DNA of 30,509 nt, taken from Oceanospirillaceae bacterium (GTDB taxonomy: Bacteria > Pseudomonadota > Gammaproteobacteria > Pseudomonadales > Balneatricaceae). Below the pieces are notes generated by a model. It saw only the letters and a program-made list of their open reading frames with translations, did no database searches and was not told the origin of the DNA. Where the stretch lies: contig JAGSHA010000005.1 of assembly GCA_023954795.1 (NCBI GenBank), positions 1 through 30,509 of the forward strand, read 5' to 3'. A program made the position numbers and the translations under genes. Shown in pieces: positions 6,044 through 15,800 of this stretch. Within the stretch, counting starts at the first letter, position 1; every line of letters begins with the position of its first letter.

Positions 6044-7495
6044 TCAGATGCCTTGTGGTGCTTGCTGGTGCCAGTCAGTTGCCAGTTGGAACTGATGGGC
6101 GACGTTCAGCAGTTTCTGTTCTGCAAAATAGTTGCCGATGATCTGCAGGCCCACGGGTAGACCTTCGGTCTGACCGCAAGGGATGGAGATGCCTGGCATA
6201 CCTGCAAGGTTCAGGGAGATAGTAAAGATATCTTCCATGTACATCGCAACCGGATCGGAGGTTTTCTCGCCCAGTTTGAATGCAGGGTGAGGCGTGGTTG
6301 GCCCCATGATGACATCCACTTCGTTCAGCGCATTCACGTAATCTTGTTTGATCAGGCGGCGAATCTGCTGAGCTTTTTTGTAATAGGCATCGTAGAAGCC
6401 TTCGGACAGCGCGTAGGCACCCACCATAATGCGGCGTTTCACTTCCGGGCCAAAGCCTTCGCCACGGGAGCGCTTGTACAGGTCTTCCAGATCAACCGGG
6501 CTTTCGCAGCGGTAGCCGTAGCGTACGCCGTCGAAGCGAGACAGGTTGGATGAGGCTTCTGATGGCGCGATGATGTAATACGCTGGAATCGCCAGGCCAG
6601 TATTAGGCAGGCTGACTTCTTTAACGGTTGCGCCCAGTGCTTCATATTCTTTGATTGCGGCTTGAACCTGCTGTGCAATCGCGGGGTTGAGATCATCCGG
6701 GAAGAACTCTTTTGGCAGGCCGATTTTCAAGCCAGCCAGAGGTTTGCTCAGGTCTGCAGTGTAATCCGGTACGTCTTTCTGCATGCAGGTGGAGTCGTTT
6801 GGATCAAACCCCGCCATGACGTTCAGCATCATTGCCGCATCTTCTGCGGTGCGGGTCATTGGGCCGCCCTGATCCAGAGAGGAGGCAAATGCGATCATGC
6901 CGAAGCGAGATACGCGACCGTAAGTCGGTTTCAGACCGGTAATGCCACATAGTGCTGCAGGCTGGCGAATAGAGCCACCGGTATCGGTGCCTGTTGCTGC
7001 CGGAGCCAGCAGCGCTGCTACTGCCGCTGCGGAGCCGCCGGAGGAGCCGCCGGGAACACAATCGGTATCCCACGGGTTGCGAGCAGGCCCGTAGAAGCTG
7101 GACTCGTTGGAGGAGCCCATCGCGAACTCGTCCATGTTGGTTTTGCCGAGCATTACTGCGCCAGCTGCGTTGAACTTATTCACAACGGTGGCGTTATATG
7201 GCGAAACGAAGTTGTCCAGCATCTTCGATGCACAGCTGGTGCGCACACCTTCGGTGCAGAAAATATCTTTGTGGGCGATCGGCAAGCCGGTGAAAGCGCC
7301 CGCATTACCGGCTGCACGTGTCGCGTCGGCAGCATTGGCTTGCTCAAGCGCCTGCTCGCCGGTCACTGTGATGTAGCTGTTGTATTTGCCATCTTCCGCT
7401 TCGATGCGGTCAAGGTAGACTTGCGTCAGCTCGACACTGCTGAAATCGCCGTTTTCCAGCCCCTGGGCCAGTTCGGCTAGCGTTTTGTCAAACAT
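6044..7495 (-). CDS. gatA: Asp-tRNA(Asn)/Glu-tRNA(Gln) amidotransferase subunit A
   Basis: GatA is the glutaminase subunit and frees ammonia from glutamine for GatB. The 483 residues carry the amidase-signature catalytic triad: Lys76 (AHKDIF), cis-Ser151 in the GGSSGGSAAAVA stretch, and nucleophile Ser175 (TDTGGSIRQPA). The spacing agrees with the characterised GatA enzymes. It is cytoplasmic and forms the GatCAB heterotrimer. It lies between gatC (65-base gap) and gatB (14-base gap) on the minus strand. Nothing is truncated. Confidence 0.98.
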   Translation of the reverse strand: MFDKTLAELAQGLENGDFSSVELTQVYLDRIEAEDGKYNSYITVTGEQALEQANAADATRAAGNAGAFTGLPIAHKDIFCTEGVRTSCASKMLDNFVSPYNATVVNKFNAAGAVMLGKTNMDEFAMGSSNESSFYGPARNPWDTDCVPGGSSGGSAAAVAALLAPAATGTDTGGSIRQPAALCGITGLKPTYGRVSRFGMIAFASSLDQGGPMTRTAEDAAMMLNVMAGFDPNDSTCMQKDVPDYTADLSKPLAGLKIGLPKEFFPDDLNPAIAQQVQAAIKEYEALGATVKEVSLPNTGLAIPAYYIIAPSEASSNLSRFDGVRYGYRCESPVDLEDLYKRSRGEGFGPEVKRRIMVGAYALSEGFYDAYYKKAQQIRRLIKQDYVNALNEVDVIMGPTTPHPAFKLGEKTSDPVAMYMEDIFTISLNLAGMPGISIPCGQTEGLPVGLQIIGNYFAEQKLLNVAHQFQLATDWHQQAPQGI

Positions 7496-7560
7496 GAGAA
7501 TTTGAGTCCTTCGATATTCCGATAAGGTGCAAGAAGTGGTTCGTGATTAATGAGCAGGGA

Positions 7561-7848
7561 TCACTCAATAACCTTAGGAACCTGGAACAGACCGTTTTCC
7601 ACGGCAGGGGCAACCGACTGAAGATTGTCGCGATTGTTCTCTTCGGTTACCGCGTCTTTGCGCAGGCGCTGAACAGCGTCCAGTGCGTTCGCCATCGGCT
7701 CAACATCACTGGTGTCTACGGCCTGCATCTGGTCGACCAGATCCAGAATGTTAGACAGGTTTTGGGTGTATTCCGGGATATCCTGCTCATCAATTTGCAG
7801 GCGTGCCAGATGGGCAATTTTTTCCACATCAGAGCGGTCTAGAGCCAT
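7561..7848 (-). CDS. gatC: Asp-tRNA(Asn)/Glu-tRNA(Gln) amidotransferase subunit C
   Basis: GatC is the small subunit that wraps around the GatA-GatB interface and stabilises it. The product is 95 residues, the usual size. It opens with the family's N-terminal helix MALDRSDVEKIAHLARLQID and contains the interface segment MQAVDTSDVEPMANAL. The frame extends upstream to 7911, but that part (VTLSAYLFSSKR) is not GatC-like, so ATG at 7848 is preferred. It is the first gene of gatCAB, with its promoter in the shared divergent region with mreB. Confidence 0.96.
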   Translation of the reverse strand: MALDRSDVEKIAHLARLQIDEQDIPEYTQNLSNILDLVDQMQAVDTSDVEPMANALDAVQRLRKDAVTEENNRDNLQSVAPAVENGLFQVPKVIE

Positions 7849-8208
7849 AGTTGCTTCTCGCTGGGTTGGAAGTCGTTTTGACGAAAAGAGATAAGCGGAT
7901 AACGTTACCACATCAGCGGTTTTACATGAAGGCTACGCGCAGTGGTTTGCACCATCTGTATCTTGAATGTCGGAGTGCTTTCAGAAGGTTTTCAGCTCCG
8001 GTTTGGGTGTCGCTTATTTCCGACTTTGTCGGTGGAACGGCGACAGTTTTTTTTCAGGGACACTTAAATCACCAAAATAGGCCAACTCATTTGGTTTTGA
8101 GTGCTTCAGACGCGCTTTCAATCTTGCTGAAATGGCACCCGATTGTTAGAGTTAGCTGTTTAATACAGTGCTCATTCAGTCCTTTATAATCCCAGGAATA
8201 AGTATTCC
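7849..8208. other. Divergent gatC/mreB control region
   Basis: About 360 bases separate the gatCAB and mreB starts and must hold both promoters. A plus-strand candidate is TTGCTG (8124-8129), 17 bases, TAGAGT (8147-8152). A perfect TATAAT at 8185-8190 is probably too close to the mreB start (8209) to be its -10. CAGGAA (8192-8197) is the mreB ribosome site. Two overlapping hairpins, the second followed by eight T, lie at 8020-8054 (see findings). I see no reliable gene here. Confidence 0.5.
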
Positions 8209-9246
8209 ATGCTCAAGAAAATTCGTGGCCTTTTTTCCAGCGACCTGTCCATCGACTTGGGCACCGCTAATACCCTGATTTTTGTTCGTGATAAGGACAT
8301 TGTTCTTGATGAGCCTTCTGTTGTAGCGATACGCGAAACAGGCAACCAGAAATCGGTTGCTGCGGTAGGTGCCGACGCCAAACGTATGTTGGGTCGTACA
8401 CCGGGGAATATCACCGCTATTCGTCCGATGAAGGACGGAGTCATCGCTGACTTCCATGTGACCGAGAAAATGCTGCAGTACTTTATCAGTAAAGTACATG
8501 ACAACAGCTTTTTGACTCCCAGCCCGCGCGTATTGGTGTGTGTGCCATGTAAATCTACACAGGTAGAGCGTCGTGCGATTAAAGAATCCGCGATGGGTGC
8601 GGGTGCACGTGAGGTTTACCTGATCGATGAGCCAATGGCTGCGGCAATTGGTGCAGGCCTTCCGGTCGAGGAAGCGCATGGGTCTATGGTCGTTGATATC
8701 GGTGGTGGTACCACTGAGATTGCTGTGATCTCCCTGAACGGTATTGTGTATGCCGATTCTGTGCGCGTGGGCGGTGACCGCTTTGATGAATCTGTCGTCA
8801 CCTATGTCCGCCGTAACTACGGTAGTTTGATTGGCGAATCTACCGCCGAGCGTATCAAGCAGGAGATCGGTACCGCATACCCTGCTAGCGAAGTGCGTGA
8901 AATTGATGTGCGTGGCCGCAATCTGGCGGAAGGTATTCCACGCAGCTTTACGCTGAACAGCAACGAAATCCTTGAATCGTTGCAAGAGCCGCTATCATCC
9001 ATCGTCCAGTCTGTTAAGAGTGCGCTGGAACAGTGTCCGCCTGAACTGGCATCGGATATCGCCGAACGCGGTATCGTATTGACCGGTGGTGGTGCATTGC
9101 TGCGTAATCTGGATCGTTTGATCAGCGAAGAAACCGGTCTGCCGGTGGTAGTCGCTGAAGACCCGTTGACCTGTGTGGCGCGTGGTGGCGGTAAAGCACT
9201 GGAAATGCTGGATAAGCACGCGTTCGAATTGCTAACCCACGACTAA
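8209..9246 (+). CDS. mreB: Rod-shape-determining actin homologue MreB
   Basis: MreB polymerises with ATP under the inner membrane and guides the elongasome that inserts peptidoglycan along the cylinder. The 345 residues show the actin-fold nucleotide-binding signatures: phosphate-1 SIDLGTANTLIF near residue 16, phosphate-2 VVDIGGGTTEIAVISL near 162, and the adenosine motif VLTGGGALLRNL near 289. The N-terminus MLKKIRGLFSSDLS includes the amphipathic membrane-targeting segment found in gammaproteobacterial MreB. It is the first gene of mreBCD-maf-rng-yhdP-nit, with CAGGAA before its ATG, and is divergent from gatCAB. Confidence 0.99.
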   Translation: MLKKIRGLFSSDLSIDLGTANTLIFVRDKDIVLDEPSVVAIRETGNQKSVAAVGADAKRMLGRTPGNITAIRPMKDGVIADFHVTEKMLQYFISKVHDNSFLTPSPRVLVCVPCKSTQVERRAIKESAMGAGAREVYLIDEPMAAAIGAGLPVEEAHGSMVVDIGGGTTEIAVISLNGIVYADSVRVGGDRFDESVVTYVRRNYGSLIGESTAERIKQEIGTAYPASEVREIDVRGRNLAEGIPRSFTLNSNEILESLQEPLSSIVQSVKSALEQCPPELASDIAERGIVLTGGGALLRNLDRLISEETGLPVVVAEDPLTCVARGGGKALEMLDKHAFELLTHD

Positions 9247-9316
9247 CCTGTGCGTTACGCTATATCTGTATTATTGGGGCGCCTTTTGATGCCATTGTTG
9301 CGTCGGGAGGTGTCTC

Positions 9317-10195
9317 ATTAAGCCTATCTTTCGAAGCGGATCTTCCCGCTTTTTCATCGTTGTCCTTTTGTTGTCTATCCTGCTGATCACCGCTGATGTG
9401 TTCTGGAATGGGATGCGGCAGGGGCGTGCGTACATCTCTTTGGTGTTAACACCTGTGCAGTGGCTGGTGGATCTGCCCGCTGAGCTGGCTGATGAAGTCT
9501 CGGATGTGGTGGTTGATCGCGGTTTGCTGATGAAGGAAAACGCGCGTCTGAAAGCAGAAGCTTTGTTGCTGGAGCAAAAAGGGCAGCAGCTTGACAGCCT
9601 GAGTGAAGAGAATAGTCGCCTGCGTTCGTTGCTGAACGGGCGCGCCCGCATTCCGAATGCCGTGACCTTGGTGGAGCTGATTGGCGTGAACCCTGATCCG
9701 TTCCAACATCAGGTTGTGGTCAACCGGGGGAGTGAGGACGGTTTGTTTCTTGGACAGCCGGTTCTGGATTCTGGCGGCATTATGGGACAGATTGTAGAGA
9801 TGTCCCACTACACCAGTCGTGTGATGTTGATTACGGATGCCCGACATGCGATCCCGGTCGAGCTAAACCGGACCGGATTCCGGGCGATTGCATTGGGCAA
9901 AGGCGAGCCGGATGAGCTTGAGCTTCAGCATGTCTCGGATACGATCGATATTCAGGAAGGTGATCTGTTGGTGACCTCCGGTTTGGCTGGGCGTTTCCCG
10001 CGTGGCTATCCCGTGGCGGTGGTGACCGAAGTAACCCATGATCCGGGCCTCTCGTTTACTAAAGTACGCGCTAAACCTTCTGCGCGATTAGACAAGAGTC
10101 GGCACTTGCTGTTGGTTGACCCGCTTGTGGAAATAACTGAGCAGACAGATGCTGATGCCCAGGCTGAAACGGTGATCGTGGAGTCAGTTGAGTGA
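9317..10195 (+). CDS. mreC: Rod-shape-determining protein MreC (ATT start)
   Basis: MreC is a bitopic inner-membrane protein whose periplasmic part links MreB/MreD to RodA-PBP2. Read from ATT at 9317 the product is 292 residues, starting (M)KPIFRSGSSRFF, which matches the MKPIF-RG-S opening of E. coli MreC. A membrane helix (about 13-31), a coiled coil (about 70-108) and the beta-rich periplasmic domain follow. GGGAGG (9305-9310) lies six bases before this ATT. An in-frame stop at 9287 and the absence of ATG, GTG or TTG up to 9368 leave no conventional choice that keeps the conserved N-terminus. A TTG at 9368 would cut the helix. It overlaps mreD by four bases. Confidence 0.93.
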   Translation: MKPIFRSGSSRFFIVVLLLSILLITADVFWNGMRQGRAYISLVLTPVQWLVDLPAELADEVSDVVVDRGLLMKENARLKAEALLLEQKGQQLDSLSEENSRLRSLLNGRARIPNAVTLVELIGVNPDPFQHQVVVNRGSEDGLFLGQPVLDSGGIMGQIVEMSHYTSRVMLITDARHAIPVELNRTGFRAIALGKGEPDELELQHVSDTIDIQEGDLLVTSGLAGRFPRGYPVAVVTEVTHDPGLSFTKVRAKPSARLDKSRHLLLVDPLVEITEQTDADAQAETVIVESVE

Positions 10196-10680
10196 GCCAG
10201 CGTCAGCAAGGCGGCGGACTGATTATTTTTGCCACATTCTTATGCGGGATTGTGCTCAGTCAGATGCCGTTACCTGAGTTTATCGGTTGGGCGCGTCCCG
10301 AGTGGGTCGCTATGATTTTGATCTATTGGGTCATAGCCCTGCCGCAGTCTGTGGGTGTCGGTTCTGGTTTTGTAGCAGGTCTCGTACTTGATGTAATCCG
10401 CGGTAGTGTATTGGGTGCCAATGCGTTAGCGCTGACCATCGTTGCTTATATTGCAATGACACTTTACCGCCGTATGCGGGTTTTTCCTCTTTGGCAGCAG
10501 TCCCTTCTGGTGATGGTACTAGTCGGGATTCATCAGCTTATTTTGCATTGGATTCAAATGTTTGTGGGCTATACAGGTGATAGTTTGCTGTTTTTGTTGC
10601 CTGCGCTGGTGAGTGCTCTCTTCTGGCCGCCTATTTTTGTTTTTTTACGCCGCATAAGGCGAACTTTTTATGTCTCCTGA
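10192..10680 (+). CDS. mreD: Rod-shape-determining membrane protein MreD
   Basis: MreD is a small polytopic inner-membrane partner of MreC in the elongasome. The 162 residues are mostly hydrophobic, with about five membrane segments, and include the typical RPEWVAMILIYWVIALPQ stretch and a basic C-terminal end (RRIRRTFYVS). The start is GTG at 10192, whose TGA overlap with the mreC stop (GTGA) suggests translational coupling. GGAG (10180-10183) is eight bases upstream. It overlaps the next gene, maf, by 11 bases. Confidence 0.95.
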   Translation: MSQRQQGGGLIIFATFLCGIVLSQMPLPEFIGWARPEWVAMILIYWVIALPQSVGVGSGFVAGLVLDVIRGSVLGANALALTIVAYIAMTLYRRMRVFPLWQQSLLVMVLVGIHQLILHWIQMFVGYTGDSLLFLLPALVSALFWPPIFVFLRRIRRTFYVS

Positions 10681-11293
10681 TACTCTTAAAGACTTACATG
10701 TGGATCAGACTGCAGATGTTCAGCTGGTGTTGGCATCTGCATCACCGCGCCGTCGCGAGCTATTGCAACAGATTGGCGTGCAGTTTTCGGTGCAGCCGGT
10801 TGATATCTGTGAGGATGTTTTAACCGACGAAGCTGCGGACGTATATGTCGCGCGACTGGCGCGAGAAAAGGCAGAGCTCGGTTTACAGCGCAGCGGTGCG
10901 AAAGCAGCGCTGGGATCAGATACATCTGTGGTTATGTCCGGTGAGATTTTGGGTAAGCCAAAGGATGCATCAGATGCTGAGCGCATGTTGATGTCGCTCT
11001 CTGGCTGTGAGCACCAGGTGATGACCGGAGTTGCGCTGGCAACGGAATATGATACGCAGGTGTGCGTTGTCACAACTGTTGTACACTTTAAAGAGTTAAC
11101 CCCTGAAATATGTCGTGCCTACTGGGCCAGCGATGAGCCTTGTGATAAGGCTGGAGCTTACGGTATTCAGGGGTTGGGTGCTGTATTTGTAGACCGCATT
11201 GAGGGCAGTTATTCCTCTGTGGTTGGATTACCGCTGGCGGAAACAGCCGAGATGCTGACGCACGCGGGAATACCCATTTGGCAGCCGGTTTGA
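10670..11293 (+). CDS. maf: Maf-family nucleoside triphosphate pyrophosphatase (YhdE type)
   Basis: This enzyme hydrolyses dTTP, UTP and some modified nucleotides to the monophosphate plus pyrophosphate; the family is linked to house-cleaning and septum control. The 207 residues contain LVLASASPRRREL (about 20-32), the substrate-discriminating LGSDTSVVMSGEILGKP (about 82-98) and DKAGAYGIQGLGAVFVDRIEGSYS (split between about 156 and 182). SDT followed by GEILGKP is typical of the YhdE dTTP/UTP group rather than the YceF m7GTP group. It starts inside the end of mreD and is followed by rng, the standard order. Confidence 0.95.
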   Translation: MSPDTLKDLHVDQTADVQLVLASASPRRRELLQQIGVQFSVQPVDICEDVLTDEAADVYVARLAREKAELGLQRSGAKAALGSDTSVVMSGEILGKPKDASDAERMLMSLSGCEHQVMTGVALATEYDTQVCVVTTVVHFKELTPEICRAYWASDEPCDKAGAYGIQGLGAVFVDRIEGSYSSVVGLPLAETAEMLTHAGIPIWQPV

Positions 11294-11318
11294 ATTGCGT
11301 CTACGCCAAGGAGCGAAC

Positions 11319-12803
11319 ATGGGCGAAGAGATACTGATCAATTTTACCCCGATGGAAACCCGGGTTGCCGTTATCGAAAACGGTATGCCGCAAGAGGTGT
11401 ACATTGAGCGGGTTCGCCGACGGGGTATCGTCGGCAACATTTATCAGGGCAAAGTTGTACGAGTGTTGCCTGGTATGCAGGCTGCATTTGTAGAAATTGG
11501 TCTGGAGCGCGCTGCGTTTATCCATGTAGAGGATGTGTTGCCTCAGACGGCTACATCTGAAGAGAAAAGTAACGCGTCTATCGCTCATCAGTTGCGAGAA
11601 GGTCAATCTTTGGTGGTGCAGGTCACTAAAGATCCAATCGGAACGAAAGGTGCGCGTCTGACCACACACCTGTCTATTCCATCCCGTTACTTGGTCTATA
11701 TGCCGGGCAACGATCACATTGGTGTGTCTCAACGAATCGAAGATGTGGAAGAGCGCGATCGTCTGCGTAGCACCATTGCGGGTTTGCTGAAAGAGATCTC
11801 CGATGATGAAGATACGGGAAAATCTCCAGGCGGCTTTATTCTGCGTACGGTGGCAGAAGGCGCTTCAGAGGCGGAATTACAGGAAGATATTAAGTTCCTG
11901 CGTCGATTGTGGGGGAAAATTCAGCGCAACCTGAAAGGTGCTAAAGCACCATCGGTGATCTATGAAGATCTGCCGCTGAATATGCGTACCTTGCGTGATA
12001 TGGCGCATACAGGGTTAGAGCGTATCCGTATCGATTCCCGCGAAACCTATCAGAAAGCGACTGAATTCGTACAGAGCCTGGTGCCGGAGATTGCTGAGAA
12101 ACTGGAATATTATCCCGGTGAGCGGCCTATCTTTGATCTCTTCAATGTTGAAGAAGAGTTGCAGCGTGCATTGGGACGTAAAGTCGAGCTGAAATCCGGT
12201 GGTTATCTGATCTTTGATCAAACCGAAGCGATGACGACAGTGGATGTGAATACTGGCGCGTTCGTCGGACACCGTAATCTTGAAGAGACCATCTTCAAAA
12301 CCAATCTGGAAGCGGCCACTGCGATTGGGCGCCAGCTACGCCTGCGTAATCTAGGTGGCATCATTATCCTCGATTTTATCGATATGGAAGATCCGGATCA
12401 TCAGCGACAGGTGTTACGAACACTGGAGCGGGTGCTGGATAAAGATCACGCTAAATGCAAAGTGACCGGCGTGTCAGAGCTTGGTTTGGTGGAGATGACC
12501 CGTAAGCGTACACGGGAAAGTCTTGAGCATGTGCTTTGTGAGACGTGTGAGCAGTGCCAGGGACGCGGTTCGATCAAAACTCCAGAAACCGTCTGCTACG
12601 AGATTTTTCGTGAAATTTTGCGTCAGCATCGCGCTTATGACACGGATTCCTATCTGGTGTTAGCTGCACAAAATGTTGTGGACTATATGGTTGATGATGC
12701 ATCTGACCATGTGGCAGAACTGGAAGCTTTTATTAGTAAAACGATTCGCTTCCAAATTGAACCTATGTACGGTGCCGAACATTACGACGTGGTGTTGCGG
12801 TAG
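11319..12803 (+). CDS. rng: Ribonuclease G
   Basis: RNase G is an endoribonuclease that matures the 16S rRNA 5' end and cuts some mRNAs, preferring 5'-monophosphate ends. The 494 residues begin MGEEILINFTPMETRVAV. An S1 RNA-binding domain (GNIYQGKVVRVLPGMQAAFV, about 40-59) follows, then the DNase I-like catalytic part with its metal aspartates in TTVDVNTGAF and IIILDFIDMEDPDH, and a zinc-link pair in CETCEQC. The frame extends upstream to 11295, but ATG 11319 has AAGGAG five bases before it and gives the family N-terminus. It is short, with no RNase E scaffold extension, hence rng and not rne. Confidence 0.97.
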   Translation: MGEEILINFTPMETRVAVIENGMPQEVYIERVRRRGIVGNIYQGKVVRVLPGMQAAFVEIGLERAAFIHVEDVLPQTATSEEKSNASIAHQLREGQSLVVQVTKDPIGTKGARLTTHLSIPSRYLVYMPGNDHIGVSQRIEDVEERDRLRSTIAGLLKEISDDEDTGKSPGGFILRTVAEGASEAELQEDIKFLRRLWGKIQRNLKGAKAPSVIYEDLPLNMRTLRDMAHTGLERIRIDSRETYQKATEFVQSLVPEIAEKLEYYPGERPIFDLFNVEEELQRALGRKVELKSGGYLIFDQTEAMTTVDVNTGAFVGHRNLEETIFKTNLEAATAIGRQLRLRNLGGIIILDFIDMEDPDHQRQVLRTLERVLDKDHAKCKVTGVSELGLVEMTRKRTRESLEHVLCETCEQCQGRGSIKTPETVCYEIFREILRQHRAYDTDSYLVLAAQNVVDYMVDDASDHVAELEAFISKTIRFQIEPMYGAEHYDVVLR

Positions 12804-12814
12804 CAGGGTAGACA

Positions 12815-15800
12815 ATGATCGCCCGAACAAAAAAATTGATCTGGCTGAGTTACTGGATACTGGTAGCTCTGCTGGGCTTATCTGCGTTGCTGGTTGTGAC
12901 TCTGCGGCTGGTATATCCGGCGCTGCCTGATTATCAGCAACGCATCGAATCCCATTTGTCTGAAGCGTTGGGTTCCGAAGTAACTTTCACTCGGATGCAT
13001 ACTTACTGGCGTGGACAAAACCCCGTGCTGGAACTGGAAGGGATACGAGTCAGCGGTACAACGGAGGTGACGGTTGATAACGCTGTACTGGCGTTGGACC
13101 TGCCTCGCTCTCTGGCTTTTCAGCAATTAGTGTTCACTCAGTTAGACGTTAACCAGCCCTACATTAAAGTTGTTGCCGACCTTCCTGAAGTCTCTACAGA
13201 TGATCCGTCTTCTCGACCCTTAAATCCCGATGATGCAAAAGGTGCTCAACTGCTGAGCCTATTGCTAAGGCAGGAACGCCTTTCTGTTTCTGATGCTTCG
13301 ATAGAGCTGCATTTGGGGGCGCTACCCCCAGTGACATTGACATCTTTTTCCGCCCACCTCCGCTCTAGCGGTCAGTTACACCAGCTGAAAATTGGGGCGG
13401 CATTGACTGCCGGTGGTACAAGCGCGCCTTTTCGCTTTGTAGCTGAGGTCAATGGAAGTCCTGCGCGGCGGCCTCTCAACTTTTATTTTGACCTGCCCGG
13501 GATGCCACAGCAGGTTCTGAATCCCTGGCTTGAGTATGCGGGTCTGGAACGGATCAAGAACCTGGATGGGCGTATTAAACTATGGGGAGCCTATCGAAGG
13601 AACGCGTTGGAATATGCCTATCTTGATACTCAGATATCCACACTGCAGGCTGCTGGTCAGTCGGTAACTGATACTCAGGTTTTATTGAGCCTTCAACCCG
13701 CGGAAAGCGGTTATCAAGCTCAGTTGAGCGGAAAACTGACCGCAAATGATAAGCCCTATGAGTTGCCTTTGGTGACAGCGAATTGGGAGCAGGGTTTGGG
13801 GTTAATGCCTGACCTGCTGGCGATGGATTCGCTCGACCTGAAACTGTTGAAGGGTTGGCTGGATGGGCAGTCTTTTTTGCCTAAGATAGGGCAGCGTGCT
13901 GTGACGATGCTGAATCCTCGGGGGTATGTCGAGCAGTTAGACATCCGGTGGACATCGCCTGAATGGACGTCTTTTGTTGCGAATGCCGATCTGATTGATG
14001 TATCAGTGTCGCCTTGGGGTGGGGCGCCGGGGTTACGTCATATTACCGGGCGCTTACGTCATGACATAGGGGGAGGCTCGGTTGATCTGGATAACAACCA
14101 GTTCGCGATGTCTTTCCCCGATCTGAAGATGCCCGAGTGGCAGTACAGTTTTGCCAGAGGGCACGTTAATTGGCGTTTAACCGATAGTGCGGTGGAAGTG
14201 GGTTCGGGGCTGCTACAGCTCAAAAATGAAGATGTAACGGCATCGGGACGATTCTTCTTTCGTTTACCCTACGATAAAGACGGGCAGACAGATCTGACAC
14301 TGCTGATTGGTGTTAGAGATAGCTTAGGTACTGCGTTTAAAGACTATATCCCACCTAAGGAGGTGGGGGTGGCGACGCATAAATGGCTTATGAGTGCGAT
14401 ACAGGGAGGCCAGGTTCATACTGGCGGCTTTATGTTGAACGCGAATACGCGTTCCCGTTTACCGGACTATCAAAAGCCTGTTGTTCAGTTGTTTCTGGAT
14501 GTGGATAAGTTGCAGTTTGGCTTTGATCCCAACTGGCCGAGTGTGACTCAGGGGAAGGGGTATTTCCTCTATCGTGACTTTGGTTTTCTCACAGAGGCTT
14601 CAGGTACGTTACTCGATTCAAAAGTGAAAGAGGCGTGGGTTTACAGTGCGCCTGGTGCTACACGTCTGCAAATACTGGGGAATGCTCAAGGGGATGCAAA
14701 GGATATCCGTAAAATTTTGCTGCAAACGCCTATTCGTAGTGAAGTGGGTTCGGAATTGCCGCGTTGGGAGTGGTCGGCAAAAGCGGATACAAAACTGGAT
14801 ATTGATATCGCCCTGAACGGCAAGCGTGCTCCCGTCGTAAAGGCGTCGACGCGTTTGCGTGAAGGACGTTTTGTCTCTGTCGAAAATCGACTGTCTTTTG
14901 AAAAAATATCGGGTGAACTTCGCTTTAGCACCGAAACAGGGTTAAAGAGCAAGAGACTGGATGGCCGGTTATTTGGGCAGCCCGTCAAAGCAGTGATCGA
15001 ATCGTCACGCGATGAAAAACAAGGACAGCAGACGCGGCTTGTGCTGGATGGAAAAGCCGATATTCGTCAAGTACAAGAATGGCTGAATCAGTCCTATCTG
15101 GCTGTTGCGGAGGGTCAAACGGATTACCGTGCAGAACTTGAGTTATGTACGGGCAGCCCGCTCTGTAATCAGCTTAAGATTCGTTCTGATCTGGTCGGTA
15201 TCAGCGTCGAAGCCCCTGCACCATTGGGTAAAGAATCGGATGCCCCTCGTCTTTTTGACGTGCTCTATACCTTGGGTGATGAAACGCAGCAGCGTATATG
15301 GTTGAACTACGGTGGAGATTTGCGGGCGGTATTTCATCTTGATAGAGGCAAGGTGAAGGCCGGTCAGCTGGTGCTGGGGGCGGATAGCGTTCAACCACCT
15401 TCCAGATCTGGATTGTGGATTGACGGTGCACTTACACGATTAGATATCGCGGAACTGAGGCGGTTTTTGAGTAAAGCGGGGTTATTGCCATCAGATACTG
15501 AATCCGATGTAGCGGTAGCCAGCGTAGAGTCCGAGCTGTTGTTGGAAGATATCCGGCTGCAAATCGGAGAGTTGGTCTCAGGTGGACTGACGTTGCCACA
15601 GTTGCAAGTGCAAGTGAGAAACACCCACGGTGGGTGGCAGATCAACGGTGAAAACCGAATGCTCAAGGGACGGCTGTTTCTCCCTGATGACAAACGTCAA
15701 ATTTCCAGCTTAACGCTGGATTATCTGAAAATTGAACGCGATCAGTTTTCTGAAACTGACAGCCCTGATTCGGATGTGGCGTCTCAAGCCGATGGCTTTA

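Noticed and set aside
7851..8189. Open plus-strand frame through the gatC/mreB intergenic region (ATG at 7926, 87 codons)
   Set aside because: There is no ribosome site, the protein is low in recognisable motifs, and it covers the space where two divergent promoters must lie. Best explained as a chance open frame.
8185..8190. Perfect TATAAT as the mreB promoter
   Set aside because: Transcription would start at about 8197, inside the ribosome site and 12 bases before the ATG, and there is no good -35 at the right spacing.
8176..8985. Long antisense frame (269 codons) opposite mreB
   Set aside because: It is the complement of a strongly coding, conserved gene in codon-aligned register. The translation has no recognisable fold or motif.
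9368..10195. mreC starting at TTG 9368
   Set aside because: It has no ribosome site at the right distance, removes the conserved KPIFRSGSS opening and cuts the membrane helix. The ATT at 9317 with GGGAGG fits far better.
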